A program made the translations under genes and the position numbers. Source: Mustela lutreola (Eukaryota; Chordata; Mammalia; Carnivora; Mustelidae). Taken from it: a DNA stretch of 64,000 nucleotides. This document shows, in pieces, positions 14,271-25,900 of this stretch. The notes under the pieces are model-generated. The model saw nothing but the letters and a program-made list of their open reading frames with translations. It was not told the DNA's origin and searched no databases. The DNA is taken from contig NC_081297.1 of assembly GCF_030435805.1 (NCBI RefSeq), positions 97,702,365-97,766,364 of the forward strand, read 5' to 3'. How positions within the stretch are numbered: the first letter of the stretch is position 1; the number at the start of each line of letters is the position of its first letter.

Positions 14271-14411
14271 GTAAAAATGGGAGGCTCAACCTGCAACATA
14301 TCCAAAGTTCAAAATCTTACCTTTTATCCCAACTCCGTCAAACTCATAGATATTTTCCTTTTCACTGGAGTCCTGAAATTTTAGATCCGCGTAAGTAATT
14401 TCTTCAGACAT
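5277..14411 (-). CDS. CLEC12A: CLEC12A (MICL/CLL-1), inhibitory C-type lectin-like receptor, 6 coding exons, 270 aa
   Basis: Coding exons in transcript order are 14321-14411, 10014-10112, 9548-9736, 8509-8660, 6847-6950 and 5277-5454. All boundaries are GT/AG, phases are 1,1,1,0,2, and the sum is 813 bp. Residues 1-30 are cytosolic and carry an ITIM at 5-10 (ITYADL, Tyr7). A transmembrane segment lies at about 43-63 in a type II layout, followed by a stalk to about 126 and a CTLD from about 130 to 247 (C-K-P-C-P, WLGL at 189-192, CGYI, final IC at 246-247). N-glycosylation sequons are NVS at 88, NSS at 98 and NAS at 165. The sequence aligns from memory along its whole length with human CLEC12A, including QNASLL, ATKLC and ICEK.ANPV. 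In the family it is a myeloid inhibitory receptor that recruits SHP phosphatases and senses uric acid crystals and dead cells. The length is close to the human protein. No break was seen. The ATG is the first codon of the conserved MSEE start. Confidence 0.95.
8094..8301 (-). mobile_element. CAN-SINE in CLEC12A intron 4
   Basis: The left end is an ATTTT-rich tail and the right end is caggcgcccc. The 13-bp target ctaagctaacatt is repeated at 8081-8093 and 8302-8314. Confidence 0.92.
10707..10731 (+). repeat. Poly-T run in CLEC12A intron 1
   Basis: An uninterrupted run of T residues with no SINE body next to it that I can recognise. Confidence 0.85.
11120..11790 (+). repeat. Ancient dispersed mammalian repeat, family not assigned
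   Basis: The order of phrases is that of an old mammalian repeat: gtaccttctatatcc, then caagttcctgctctcatagaaaatac, and later gatcactattactgc. A second relative lies at 25210-25930. I cannot name the family with certainty. Confidence 0.4.
11930..12190 (+). mobile_element. MIR SINE with an internal GAA/GGA tract
   Basis: It matches the MIR order: gtatagcatagtgattg, gggcttgaatgctggatctg, ggacaagtcacttgacttctctgtg, then agaacagtgctggcatatagc. A (GAA)n(GGA)n tract at 11957-11988 interrupts the front part. Confidence 0.75.
12386..12640 (+). repeat. Purine/pyrimidine simple repeats in CLEC12A intron 1
   Basis: An (AAAG)n tract at 12386-12420 is followed by a CT-rich tract with CTTT and CCTT units at about 12545-12640. 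The remaining intron up to 14200 shows AT-rich DNA and one MIR-like piece. Confidence 0.8.
13735..13880 (+). mobile_element. Probable MIR fragment
   Basis: A weak match to the MIR 3' half: cttatctccactttctaggtgag, cagagactt and ggtcaaatgatc, in the expected order. Confidence 0.4.
14229..14269 (+). repeat. Poly-T run of about 41 bases close to CLEC12A exon 1
   Basis: The run starts about 50 bases past the exon 1 donor in the transcript sense, where it is poly-A. No SINE body is attached. Confidence 0.9.
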
Positions 14412-15880
14412 TGATGGCTATGAAAAGAAAGCCCAACAAACTATTAAAAAAAAATAAGATGAAGGTGAACTAATAGAGCTGACTTTAAACAGGAATTGTA
14501 ATTTTACGTATCTGTTTACAAACCAAAGCTTAAATGTGTAAGCTTTAACTTCTCTTTTCAGTGTCCCAATCTTGTCTGTATACAGAGGAGCTGCAGCCTA
14601 TCAGAGGCCTCAGATAAGTACAGACATAGCTGCAAGACTGAAAGTCTTTCTTCCTCTTACTTCTCTTCCTTTTTTCTCATTTCTCTATAACTCACAATGA
14701 GGGGAAGTTTTAAAAATTGTTTTGGTTAGTGCCAGGCAAGGGGACACAGATCCCTAGCAACACATGTGCAGATATAACATAGAATTTGTTGGAGAATCAC
14801 CTTCAAGCAGAGAAAGACGAGACGGACACCATCCCCACACGTTGACTTTTCCACAATAGCGGTCTGGCATAGATGTTCTGTATGTGTCATGGCAAAGGTC
14901 CTGACAGAGAGGATTTGCCTTTGCTGGGAGATTGTATGTCCGCAAAGCACTCCTAGAGAGAGGCAGAGGATAAGGCCCACTCTGTAACTCTGTTAGTTAG
15001 GGGTAAGTTAACCTAAGAGGAATTAGGGAACATCTAGTTTCTTTAGCAGCAAGAAATATAGTAAGGGACCTGGGGCCCAGAAACCACACCAGGAAGTATG
15101 CATACTGATGGCCGAGGTAGGTATACCAAAGGCCCTAGAAATTGCTTTGTAGTCCAGGAAAGCTGAAATAAGTCTTGCTGTCTCTCTTTAGACTGCCTCA
15201 ATCTTTTTGAGCCAGCTCCCAGCTAAAGTCTACCATAAAGGTCATGCAAGCCAGGATCTTATAAAGTCCACTCAGCATTCTCAGGAGGCCAGGATACATG
15301 CATTTACTGATCAAGGGTACAAAGTGAAGATGGGTGCTTGGGAATCATTGTTTTTGAGTAAGTTCCTTCCTAATTCTTATTAGTAAATCTTATATATTCA
15401 GTCACATAATTGAAGAGTTGAAAGACTGCAGTGACAGTGGCATACTCAAGTTCAAAAAAGAGACCCACAGTCAGAATCAAGAGAAAAAACAAGTATATAC
15501 ATTAAAAGAGGAGTTTGAAAAGGATAAAATAAAGGGACAATTTATGTAATGTGGATAGGCTCAAAGGAATATATATGCTCAAAGATACAGATGTAGTGAA
15601 AAGAAGGGGCACATGCACCCCAATGTTCATAGCAGCAATGTTCACAATAGCCAAACTGTAGAAGGAGCCAAGATGACTTTCAACACATGAATGGATAAAG
15701 AAGATGTGGTCCATATTTACACTAGAATATTTCTCAGCCATCAGAAAGGATGAATACTCACCATTGGCATCAACATGACTGAAACGGGAGGGGCTTATGT
15801 TGAGTGAAACAAGTCAAGCAGAGAAAGATAATTACCATACGGTTTCACTCATATGTGGAACATAAGAAATAGCGTGGAGG

Positions 15881-16073
15881 GGGCGCCTGGGTGGCTCAGT
15901 GGTTTAAGCCGCTGCCTTCGGCTCAGGTCATGATCTCAGGGTCCTGGGATCGAGTCCCGCATCAGGCTCTCTGCTCAGCAAGGAGCCTGCTTCCCTCTCT
16001 CTCTCTCTCTGCCTGCCTCTCCATCTACTGTCAAATAAATAAATAAAATCTTTAAAAAAAAAAAAAAAAAAAA
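15881..16073 (+). mobile_element. CAN-SINE inside the L1, 17-bp target duplication
   Basis: A young copy with an intact head and a long A tail. The target aagaaatagcgtggagg is at 15864-15880 and again at 16074-16090. Confidence 0.95.
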
Positions 16074-16106
16074 AAGAAATAGCGTGGAGGACCACAGGGG
16101 AAGGGA

Positions 16107-16699
16107 TATGGGAGGCCACAGTAAGGCTTGAGCTGAGAACCAAACCGGGTCCTGACTTGTGCCTCCTTTAAAGGCTGAATAGCCGAACAAAAGGCTTAGG
16201 TCGATAAAGTCCAGTAGCCCTGAGAAAGGGTCTGTGCTCTGTGTTGCGCACTCGCCTACGTGACTTCCCACATGTTTGCTAGTCAGATAGAGACAATTTG
16301 GCTGAGGTCAGAAATTCTTCACTGGTCCTTGCTGTCATTGCACGGGCTATAGACCACACCACTGTAAGACTGTGCTGTGCTTACACAACTATGTCTTGAG
16401 TGGCCTTGAAGTCAGTACGTCTGGCACTAGAAGGTCTGCTATTGGTGTTTGGGAAATAATGGGAAAGCTTGAAGGATTTTCTGTGCATGTTGCAAACTCT
16501 TTAGTAATCAGCTAAAAATAGATACTTTTCTTATGATTGTTTCTGTTAGCTATATAATGCCGCACAACCTTGAATAAACTCGGCACTATTGGACATCCTC
16601 CTTGGTGCTCCTCCTGTCCCCATCTCTTTGTCTCTTAATTTCTTTTCACCATCCTCTTACGCTCTCGACCCTGGTCGGTTTGTCGCGCCGGCCGCGACA
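16107..16699 (+). mobile_element. Solo LTR of an endogenous retrovirus, probably class II (ERVK/beta-like)
   Basis: A block of about 593 bp interrupts the L1 3' region and is flanked by the 6-bp duplication AAGGGA (16101-16106 and 16700-16705). A 6-bp target fits class II elements. It has an LTR-type end (cgaca), a TATA-like box (gctatataatgccg, about 16550) and an AATAAA about 20 bases on. There are no internal retroviral genes, so it is a solo fossil. It is younger than the L1 that it splits. Confidence 0.75.
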
Positions 16700-16894
16700 A
16701 AGGGAGTGAAAACTGAATGGGATGAAACTGGAGAGGGAGACCAACTGTGAGAGACTCTGGACTCTGGGAAACAAATTGAAGGTTACAGAAGGGAGGGGGT
16801 GAGGGGATGGGGTAACCAGATGATGGGTATTAAGAACAACACGTGTGGTGATGAGCGCTGGGTGTTACATGTAACTAATGAATCACTGAACACT

Positions 16895-17080
16895 ACACAC
16901 CAACTTAGTTTAGCCAACAAGCAGCAAAATTCATTACATGAGCTCTCATGTATAATACGCAAATTAGCTACTTCTGCTAGGGTCTCGTCAACCCAGTCCA
17001 ATCTGAATTCTTTTCCATTTAACAAAACAGCAAAAAGGATCTCGCAAAAAGGATTGTATTTTCACTATATCCATTGACTA
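16895..17080 (+). other. Unassigned intergenic DNA after the L1
   Basis: An open frame covers it, but no domain or repeat family is recognised. Nothing else was seen. Confidence 0.3.
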
Positions 17081-17082
17081 TT

Positions 17083-17273
17083 TCTTTTTTTTTTTTTAAA
17101 GATTTTATTTATTTGACAGAGAGATCACAAGCAGGCAGAGAGGCAGACAGAGAGAGAGGGGGAAGCAGATTCCCTGCTGAGCAGAGAGCCCGATGCAGGG
17201 CTTGATCCCAGGACCCTGAGATCATGACCTGAGCTGAAGGCAGAGGCTTAACCCACTGAGCCACCCAGGCACC
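17083..17273 (-). mobile_element. CAN-SINE
   Basis: It runs from a T-rich start through agattttatttatttgacag to ccacccaggcaccc. Confidence 0.9.
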
Positions 17274-17814
17274 CAGAACTTAACTTTCTTATTTCATTCC
17301 ATTAAACTTTCTGAGACTTTCAATTTTCCACACCTGGATAGCTTGGGGATCAGTCTCATAGATTTTGTGGTTCTTTTCAGTAATAGAAATAGTCTTATTT
17401 CAGAAATTATTATGTCCAGCATAATCTCAAAACTTCAAACTCTTCAATTAAAACTTAAAACTCAATTTGAAACCACCGCCCTCCTCCATCCTGGACCATT
17501 CCAGATCTGGTAGCTACAGAAAATGGGATGTGCTTTTCTTTCTGACTTCATATGGGGGAAAGAAAACTGAAGAAAAAGAAGCACAGCTGTGTGCTGCTGT
17601 TAGCTTCCTTAATGAGTGACTTTGTGGTTTGGTCTTTTTGTTGTTGTTGTTTTTAGAAATCATCTTATTTAACTGCTTCTTACTTCCCATCAGAAATATT
17701 TCTCTTGAGTTGGAAGACACTTCTTTTACTCCTCATTTGTGTGGGTTCTATAGATTCTTTATAGATTCTTACTAGGGCTTCATTGCCTAGAGTTATCATG
17801 GATACTATTCTTTA

Positions 17815-18510
17815 AAAAATGTGGCTAAATATACATAATATAAAATTTCTTGTCATAACTATTTTGGAAGTGTACAGTTTAGTAGTGTTAAGTACATTCA
17901 CATTGTTGTGCAACTAGTTTCTGGAACTCTTCTCAAGTTGCAAAACTGAAACTTAATGTTCTTTAAACCACAACTCCTCTTACCCCCAGTGTCTGGCAAA
18001 TATCACCTGGCAAATATCATTCTACTTTTGTCTCTATGAATTTGACTAGTCAGGACCCTCATGTAAGTGGAGTCATGCAGTGTTTTTGGTTTTGTTTTGT
18101 TTTGTTTTGTTTTGTTGTGACTGGCTTATTTCACTTAGCATTATGTCATCAAGATCTATCTATATCTTCAGAATTTTCTGCCTTTTTAAAACTGAGAAAT
18201 ATTTGATTGTAGGTATAGGTCACATTTTCTTCATTCATCCATCAATGGATGGATCCTTGGGAAGCTTTCACCTCTTGGCTATTGTGAATAGTGTTGTTAT
18301 GAACATGAGGTTTATAAGTATCTCTTCAAAATCCTGAATTGGGTTCTATGAGAGTATACACCCAGAAATAGAATTATGATCATACAACAATGTTCAATTT
18401 TTTGAAGAGCCACATTGTGTTTTCCACAGTAGCTGCACCATTTTACATTCCCACCAATCCTTAGCATAATGTCTACATTGCAGCAGTGAATCCTCAATGT
18501 ACCTTAATCA
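17815..18510 (-). mobile_element. Old L1 fragment (3' UTR and ORF2 end)
   Basis: In plus orientation it reads as the complement of an L1 3' end: gtacattcacattgttgtgc, then ttcattcatccatcaatgg, then cttggctattgtgaatag. It contains a TTTTG tract at about 18090-18115. Confidence 0.7.
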
Positions 18511-18533
18511 TCAGATTGAGCATGGGTAAGAAA

Positions 18534-18556
18534 TACACACACACACACACACACAC
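18534..18556 (+). repeat. (AC)n microsatellite
   Basis: A plain dinucleotide run. Confidence 0.9.
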
Positions 18557-18625
18557 TCCATCATGGGAACTCTACCTCCATTATATCACCTAAACCCAAT
18601 TACCTCTCAAAGATCTCATCTTCTC

Positions 18626-18816
18626 GGGGCACCTGAGGGGCTCAGAGGGTTAAAGCTCTGCCTTCGGCTCAGGTCATGATCTCAGGGTCCTGGGATCAAA
18701 CCCTGCATGGGGCTCTCTGCTTGGTAGGGAACCTGCTTCTCCCTCTCTCTCTGCCTGCCTCTCTGCCTACTTGTGATCTCTGTCTGTCAAATAAATAAAT
18801 AAAATCTTAAAAAAAA
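18626..18816 (+). mobile_element. CAN-SINE with 13-bp target duplication
   Basis: The target atctcatcttctc is at 18613-18625 and 18817-18829. The head is slightly diverged (ggggcacctgagggg). Confidence 0.93.
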
Positions 18817-18829
18817 ATCTCATCTTCTC

Positions 18830-19448
18830 ATACCATCACATTGGGCATTTCAACATATGAATTTTGTAAGGACACAGACAGCCCATAACATATGTGTACA
18901 TGATGTATGTTTATGTATATGTGTGTATTTTTAATTTCATATGTACTTTTGCAAGAGAATGTATGTATTTGTTGGGGTGATTGTGCATTATTTCTTATGG
19001 TCTGATGGCACAAATTTCATTTGCCTGATTCAATTAATTAAATGACATCATGCTCCAGCTACATGTCTCAAATTTTAGTTTTACAGTATACTTATGCATA
19101 TTTATATTTACAGTATTATTTAATTATATAAAGTACAAACTTCTCTGCTAGATTTTCAGTCTACAAGTCACTATGTATAAAACAGATATGTATTATGATC
19201 AATGACCAGTCATGTCATCTACTTGTAAGTCTGTCAATCATTGATTCATGTGCATCTGTCTTTAGTTAGCACATAGACAATTAAGCATAAAGTTACGTTA
19301 CTTCTTCACCTCACAATGATAAATTTGCATGATATTTTACAAAAATAAGTAATCAAAAGAGGGAACTGTTCAATAATGATTAATGCAGCAAAGAAACAAA
19401 AAGTGGTAATGCTGAAAGTCAAAGTCAAATAGAAAATGGGCAAATAGA
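18830..19448 (+). other. Intergenic DNA, nothing recognised
   Basis: An AT-rich stretch with no exon, repeat family or motif that I can support. Confidence 0.4.
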
Positions 19449-19661
19449 GGAGCCCCTGGATGGCTCAGATGGTTAAGTATCTGCCTTCTGCTTAGGTCAT
19501 GATCTCAGGGACCTGTGATGGAGCCCCACATTGGGCTCCTACCTCAGCAGGGAGTCTGCTTCTGCCCTTACTTCTACTCCTCTCTCGGCCTCTCCCCCTG
19601 CTCATGCTATCTCTGTCATTGTGTCTCTCTCTCTCAAGTGAATAAACAAAATCTTTAAAGG
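19449..19661 (+). mobile_element. CAN-SINE, diverged
   Basis: It has ggagcccctggatggctcag, gtcatgatctcagggacctg and a tail with aataaacaaaatcttt. Confidence 0.85.
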
Positions 19662-20074
19662 ACAGAGAGAAAATAGACAAGTAGAAAGAAATAGCTGATC
19701 ATGAATATATTGATATTTCCACTTTTGGAGGAACTCTAGATATGCAGCCAAAGGAATTTTGAAGGAAACCATCAACAAAAATAAGGGATAGGGTTGTGAT
19801 GAAAAGGATGGAGATGTCCCAGAGAAGTTATATCCACGAATAATCTTTACATAAAAGGGATTCTGAGGTATTTCATGACATTCCAAATACAAAATAAATA
19901 TGTAAATAAATAAATAAAATGTTGGAAGCCCATTCAAACTTAGAAGTATGAAAATTTAGGAAAGCTTTTATGCTTTCTTTATACTTTCTTCTTTCTTTAT
20001 ACTACTCTTTATACTAGCTCCATGTTTCAAGTTACACAGCAAGGTGTCCACAATGAGGAGTATGGGCCTCTTCG

Positions 20075-20270
20075 TGCTCCCCTTTGAGGAGTTGGCAAGT
20101 GGGAGGTAAGGAACCAATCAGAGACTGAATTCTCGGAGTCCTTTCTGTGGTCCAGCCAATCCTAGGCTGCGGAGCCCACCCCGCTGGAACAAGGGTAGCC
20201 GTTGGTGTTGCCTGGAAGCCATTACGGTTCCAGCCTCATAACAGAAGAGCCTTGTCTATGAGCTTTGGAG
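20075..20270 (+). promoter_or_regulatory. Putative promoter/5' UTR of the unassigned CLEC2/CD69-like gene
   Basis: This stretch, just upstream of the proposed start codon, is richer in GC than its surroundings. It holds two CCAAT boxes (aaccaatcag near 20111-20120 and ccagccaatc near 20152-20161) and several CpGs. No clear TATA box was seen. The role is inferred from composition and position. Confidence 0.4.
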
Positions 20271-22949
20271 ATGGAGAGCGAAGGGATTGAGAATAGGGAT
20301 GGGATGGAGGTTGTCGAGCAGAAGGTCAAGAGACCAGGTAATGGGGGGCCACAGAGATTGTCCTTGGGTACAGAAACTGAGCCTCCCGTGATTATCATAG
20401 CATCCTTCCTTGATCCCAATTTGTGTACTCAGCACTTTTGTTTTTAATTGTCCATAATCTGCCCTAAATAAAAGCGGTATTCCTCAGTAAAACCAAGACT
20501 ACAAAGAAATGGTGGATCCACTCCTCTCCACCAGATTTTTCCCCCTCGGAAGAGGCAGCAATAAAAAAGTCCCAGGATGAAGTTTGGTTTTCTATTCTGG
20601 ACCCAAGGCAAGAAAACTGAGTAAGTAAAACAGTTGTCAGAAATGGCACTAAAAAGTGGAGCCAAAGCACTTTTGAACTCTGGCTGCTGAGAAGTTAGCT
20701 CTGAGTACCCTTTCTCATGTTCCCAATACTAATCGCTGTGTTGTGAAGAGTAGCACCTATAGAAGATAGAGAAATAGGTAAATCTTACTTGAGTTTTCTG
20801 TTTGCTTGCTGTTTGGTTTTTTCTCTAGAATGTAAACAATGACATGCATCTTTCCTAGGTGTAGTAACGAAGAAAATGCTAGTCATGTCAAGTATGCTAT
20901 GTGGAGGCATCGCTTTTCTTCTTTGGGCAATGTTAGGATTTCCTAGAAAATGTGAGTAAACAATTTCTGCTAAAAATATGTTAATTGTATTATCATTACT
21001 TCAGTCCCGTACCAATGACTAGCCTGTTCCTCCCTAACATTGAATAATTAGAATCAGAAAGCACTCTCCCAACCAGAGCACCTAATTGCTTTTTAAAACT
21101 TGTCACTTGATTTGCCTTCTAGAAAGAGTAATCCTTTTTTTAAAGCTTATTTATTAAAATAATTTCTACACCCAATCTGGGGCTCAGACTCACAACCTTG
21201 AGATTGAGAGTCACATGCTTTACCAACTGAGCCGGCCAGGTGCCCCATAGAAAGATTATTCTTTTAATACCTATTGAACTTTGGGCATACTATTAGATCA
21301 TGAAGCTACCAAAATGAAAAAAAAGGGGGGGGGCGGTGGGAGGGATATTTTGGCCTGAAAGGAATTAGTCTTTGATAAGAAACAGGCACATAAGCAAATA
21401 GTAACAATAAAATAATTGCTAAATAGAAGTATGTTCAATATGAAGAGGAAGAGGATTATAAGTCTGCTTTTGGTAGTCAAGCAAAACTTTGTGAAGGGAA
21501 AGGTGTTTGTGCTGAACCTTAAGTTCAAGTAGGCATTTATGAGAGAGTGCCTTAGATGAAAGAAAGAACGAGAATGTCAGAGAATTATGTCAGGTGTAAA
21601 TGTGATAGAATTAAAAAGAAGTAGGGTGGGGACTAGCAATTGTATTACCGTTCCTTAGTGCATTAACTCTCTTACTCCCATAGATGATTACGTTATAGTT
21701 TTCCTCTTTTCTTCAGAATGCTTCAATCTCAAGTCTATATTTGCTTTCGACTTTATCTCATAAACTATAACAATTACTAAAAAACTCCCAAATACTCTCG
21801 TGACCACCCCTACTTGCTTAACTCTATCTTTACCTGTAATACACTGTCTAGAATTTTGGTACTGCAGACAGAGTTTTCATGTTCTACTCTAGTTTCTATA
21901 GCCTCTTACCTGATCAATTATGTGACTATAATAATATTTTTCTCTCTCTCCTACATTATAGTTTTTCCATAGTCAGCTGAAACATCCCCATCAGCAGTAC
22001 ATTATGGTAATATCTCTCTTACCTTAAAAAATTTTTTGATTAGTCCTCACTCTTTCTTCACTATCAATTTCTTTCTTTTTTCTTCTGTTACAGCAACCTC
22101 CTTGAAAAAAAATTTTTTTTGCTCAGTTTTTCTAATTTCAATCTTCCTATTTTCTGTCAATCTACTCTGATCAGGCGCCACTTCCTTTTTCTTCTACAGA
22201 ATTTGTCTTTCAAGTTCATTGGCAACTTCTGTGTTGCTAAATTTAGTCATTTCTCAGTTTTCATCTTACTTGACCTCTTTGCGGTATTCAGCAATCTCTT
22301 TCTGGAAATAATTTCTTCGTTTGGCTTCCAAGATACCATTCTCCCATGGTTTGCTTTCTACCTAACTTGTTGGTTCTCCCAGGTTTCCTTTGCTTATTCT
22401 TTCTTTTCTCCGTGATGTACTAACTTTCAGGTGCCCTGGGGCTCAGTCCCTGGGCAGGTCCCTTCTTTACCTACCCTTGCACCCTTGGCAATCTGAACCT
22501 TACTTATATCTTTGTCACACTTACAGTGAACTCCAAATACATGTCTCCAATCTGGACTGTCTAATAAACTTCTCAAGCATAACATTGTCCAAGATGAAAT
22601 CTTATTCTGGCTTTCTCTCATAAACCCTTGTTATCTGTGGTCTATCTTATTTCAGGAAACAGCAACTTTGTCCTTCCAATTTTTAAACCAACCTTATAGT
22701 CATATTTGACACTTTTTCCTGCCTCATACCCCTATTTTCCACATAATCAGCAAATTCTTCCTGGTCTTTCAAAATATAAATAGAATCTGTGTACTTTTCA
22801 CCACTTCTACTGTTACCACCCTCTACCTAGCCAACATCCTCTTTTCTAAATGTTCTTCCTTCTTCTACCCTTTACCTCTTAGGGCAGATTGTCCAGTGAA
22901 AAAAATGAGCCACAAATATCATTTATATTTTAGATGGTACACTGAAAAC

Positions 22950-22987
<38 letters not shown>

Positions 22988-25900
22988 AAAAAAAATAGTT
23001 CTCATAGTATTTTTTGTTTAACCCAGTGTGAAAGAGAAAATAAAATGGAGTCATTTACGTCAAAGTGTTTTAAAATGTATCCAGGAGGCCATTAAGGAGG
23101 TAAGCCTTACGCGTATCCTCCAAAACTTTTGAACCAGGCCAAACCCCAAATATTCCAAGGGTTCTGCAAGACCTCTTGGAATTTGCTACACTAATGAAAG
23201 CCTTAGCCACCAATTATGCTTACCCAAGATTAGTTTTCTGCTATCAGCACCGATCAAAATTCTTTGTAATACATAATATATACAAACCTTCCCTTTATTT
23301 TTCTTTAAAAACTCCAGACTTTTGCTCCCTAGAGGGATGCTATTTGGATTGCCACTCAAATCTATAAACACTGAACTGCAATTCTTTGATTAAAAAAATG
23401 CTTTTGCTTAGTTATTGCCTCCTGAAAATTTTAGGTTAATGTCAGTATAGTCAATATATTATCATTTCACCATCTATCAATTTATTATTAATGATATTTT
23501 TAAAACTTTTGTACTAAGTTTTTGATATTCACTGTGTATCTTATAGGATATTTGGAGTTGACTAAGCCATATTTCAAATATCGATAGCAATGTGTAGCTA
23601 GTGGCTACCTTGATGGTCAGTACACTTCTAGAATACATTTAAAAATTTTTTCAAAAACAAATGCTGCTATGGTTATTCATTCATTTGGAGTAATGCCAAA
23701 ATTTTGCCAATGGTCTACAAGGCTCTATTGGATCTGGTCATCCAGTCATCAATTACTTCTGTGATCTCATTTCCTACCATTTGTCCCTTCACTCAGTCTT
23801 CTTCAGTCATGCAGGCATCCTCACTATTTTGTGAACAAGCCAGGCCTTCATCTTGGTCTTTTGTACTGTTTCTTCTCTTTGTTAAGGGAGATCTTCCCAG
23901 ATATATGCATATTCCTCACTAGTTCACCACCCTCAAGTTTTGGTAAAATCACCCTCTGGTTGATTCTATCCTGGCTACTGCATTAAAATTGTAAAACTTT
24001 CTACCAATAATCCTAATTTCCCTTAATGACAAACTATAAAATTTAGTAGACAAGCAAGTCCCATAAAAGCAAAGATTTTTTTTGTATCTTATGTACACTG
24101 TTGTATTTCTAGACCTACAGAAATGTCTGGCCCATGATAGAAGCTCAAGTGGTAGTTGTCAAATGAATTAATGAATGAATGATAAAAGTTAGTTTTCTGG
24201 TAACCCAAGTTCTGAACCAAATATTTGATTTTGTACTAACTTGTACAAACTGTTACTGTATAAACTTTACTAACTATACTACTGGTGTCTTGTATCATTT
24301 GAAGATTTTCTCATTCATAGGCTTGACTATGAACTAGTCATTTATTTCAACTGTGAAGAGATGTCCTTTTGGTGAGCCTTGTTTTTCTCAGGGCTACACC
24401 TTAATAAGTAACTTCATCTGTCTAGTTTCAGTAAGCTGGAAAGTAAAAAGTGGATAGCAGAAAGGTAGTAAATTCCAAAGCTTTTTTTCCTTGAATTATT
24501 TTGTGTTTAAAAACAAATGAACAACTTCAACTTCTGAGGAAAATCTGTTCTTGAAAGAAAATCTAGTCTCAATTAAGCCAGCAATAGGAAGCCAACCCTC
24601 TGAGGTTATGGATACAGATAGTTGGTTTATTTACAGTGAGACATGTCCCAGGTACCTTAGTAAATTATAGGAAAGGAAATGGGTAAATAGAGAAAATGCC
24701 AATAATATAAAAAAATGGGAGGAAACTGGCTAGAGAAGATTGTTTTGTTTATTGGTCTACTGTTGCTATATTAAATATGCATACACCTGCATTTTTCAGT
24801 GTTGATTTCTTTCATGCTGTGTTCTTAATTTTTTTTTCTGAGTTGACATTTGAAGTTCAATCATTTGAATTGAATATGGAAGTAAAATACATTTTCTCAA
24901 TCTGAAATATATATTTTATACTGAAGATAAGACTCTTCCTTTCTCTTACACTTTCTTTATTTTTTTTTTCTACCACTGTGTTAATTTCAGTTAAAAATCC
25001 AAGGATATTTAAAGACAATACATGCTCAGAGGATGAAACTATATGTCCACAAGGCTGGAACCAAGTCAATAATAATTGCTTCTTTCAATCTGAACATGAA
25101 AAAACTTGGATAGATGGCCAAGCAAACTGCATAGCCTATCGTGGATCTCTGGCCATATTCAACTCCAAGAATGAAGTGGTTAGATTTCTCCTTTGCAATA
25201 TACATCACATCTAATTTATTGAGTAGCTATTATATGACAGGTATCCTTCTAGGGTATGATATATCAGACAACAAAACGAAGATCTTTGCCTTTCTGGAGC
25301 TTACATCCCAGAGGAAGAGACAGGGAATGAAAAATAATCAAAACGAATGTGTAAATTGTATGGCATATGAGAAGTTAGTAAATTTTGATGAACATATATA
25401 TGATTTATGTATATAACATATGTGTGTATGATATGAAATAAATATGAATAAGTTGCATATAAGATAGTCTTATTGAGATGACACTGAGCAAAACTATCAG
25501 GTGGAAAAGAATTAGAGAAATATCTGGGGAATCAGCTTCCCAAGAAGAAGAAACATCTGGAACATGGACCTCATGGTAGGTATATGCCTGGAATATTCAA
25601 GGAACAGAAAAAAAAAAAATCAGCCTATGTGCCTAGAATGAGGGAGTGAGTGAAAGATATGGGTGATTAGGGACTTGGAGGCTATAGTAAATACTTTGGT
25701 TTTCCTCCAAGTCAAATAGGGAAATACTGCAGAACTATGAACTAAAGTGAGACATGATTTGACTTAAGTTTAAAAAAAAAAAATCATTATCTTTGCTGTG
25801 ATGAGCTAGTGGGTGGCAAATATAAAAGTAGAGTGCCATGTTACAAGGTTATTGCAATAACCCTTGCAAGATATAATGGGCCCAAGGAAGGACCATAGCA

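Larger units (their letters stand above)
15590..16890 (+). mobile_element. L1 LINE 3' part (end of ORF2 and 3' UTR), split by two insertions
   Basis: Typical ORF2 end phrases occur in sense (caatgttcatagcagcaatg, atggataaagaagatgtggt). The 3' UTR follows (ggtaaccagatgatgggtatt, gagcgctgggtgttacat). A CAN-SINE (15881-16073) and a solo LTR (16107-16699) interrupt it. Confidence 0.85.
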
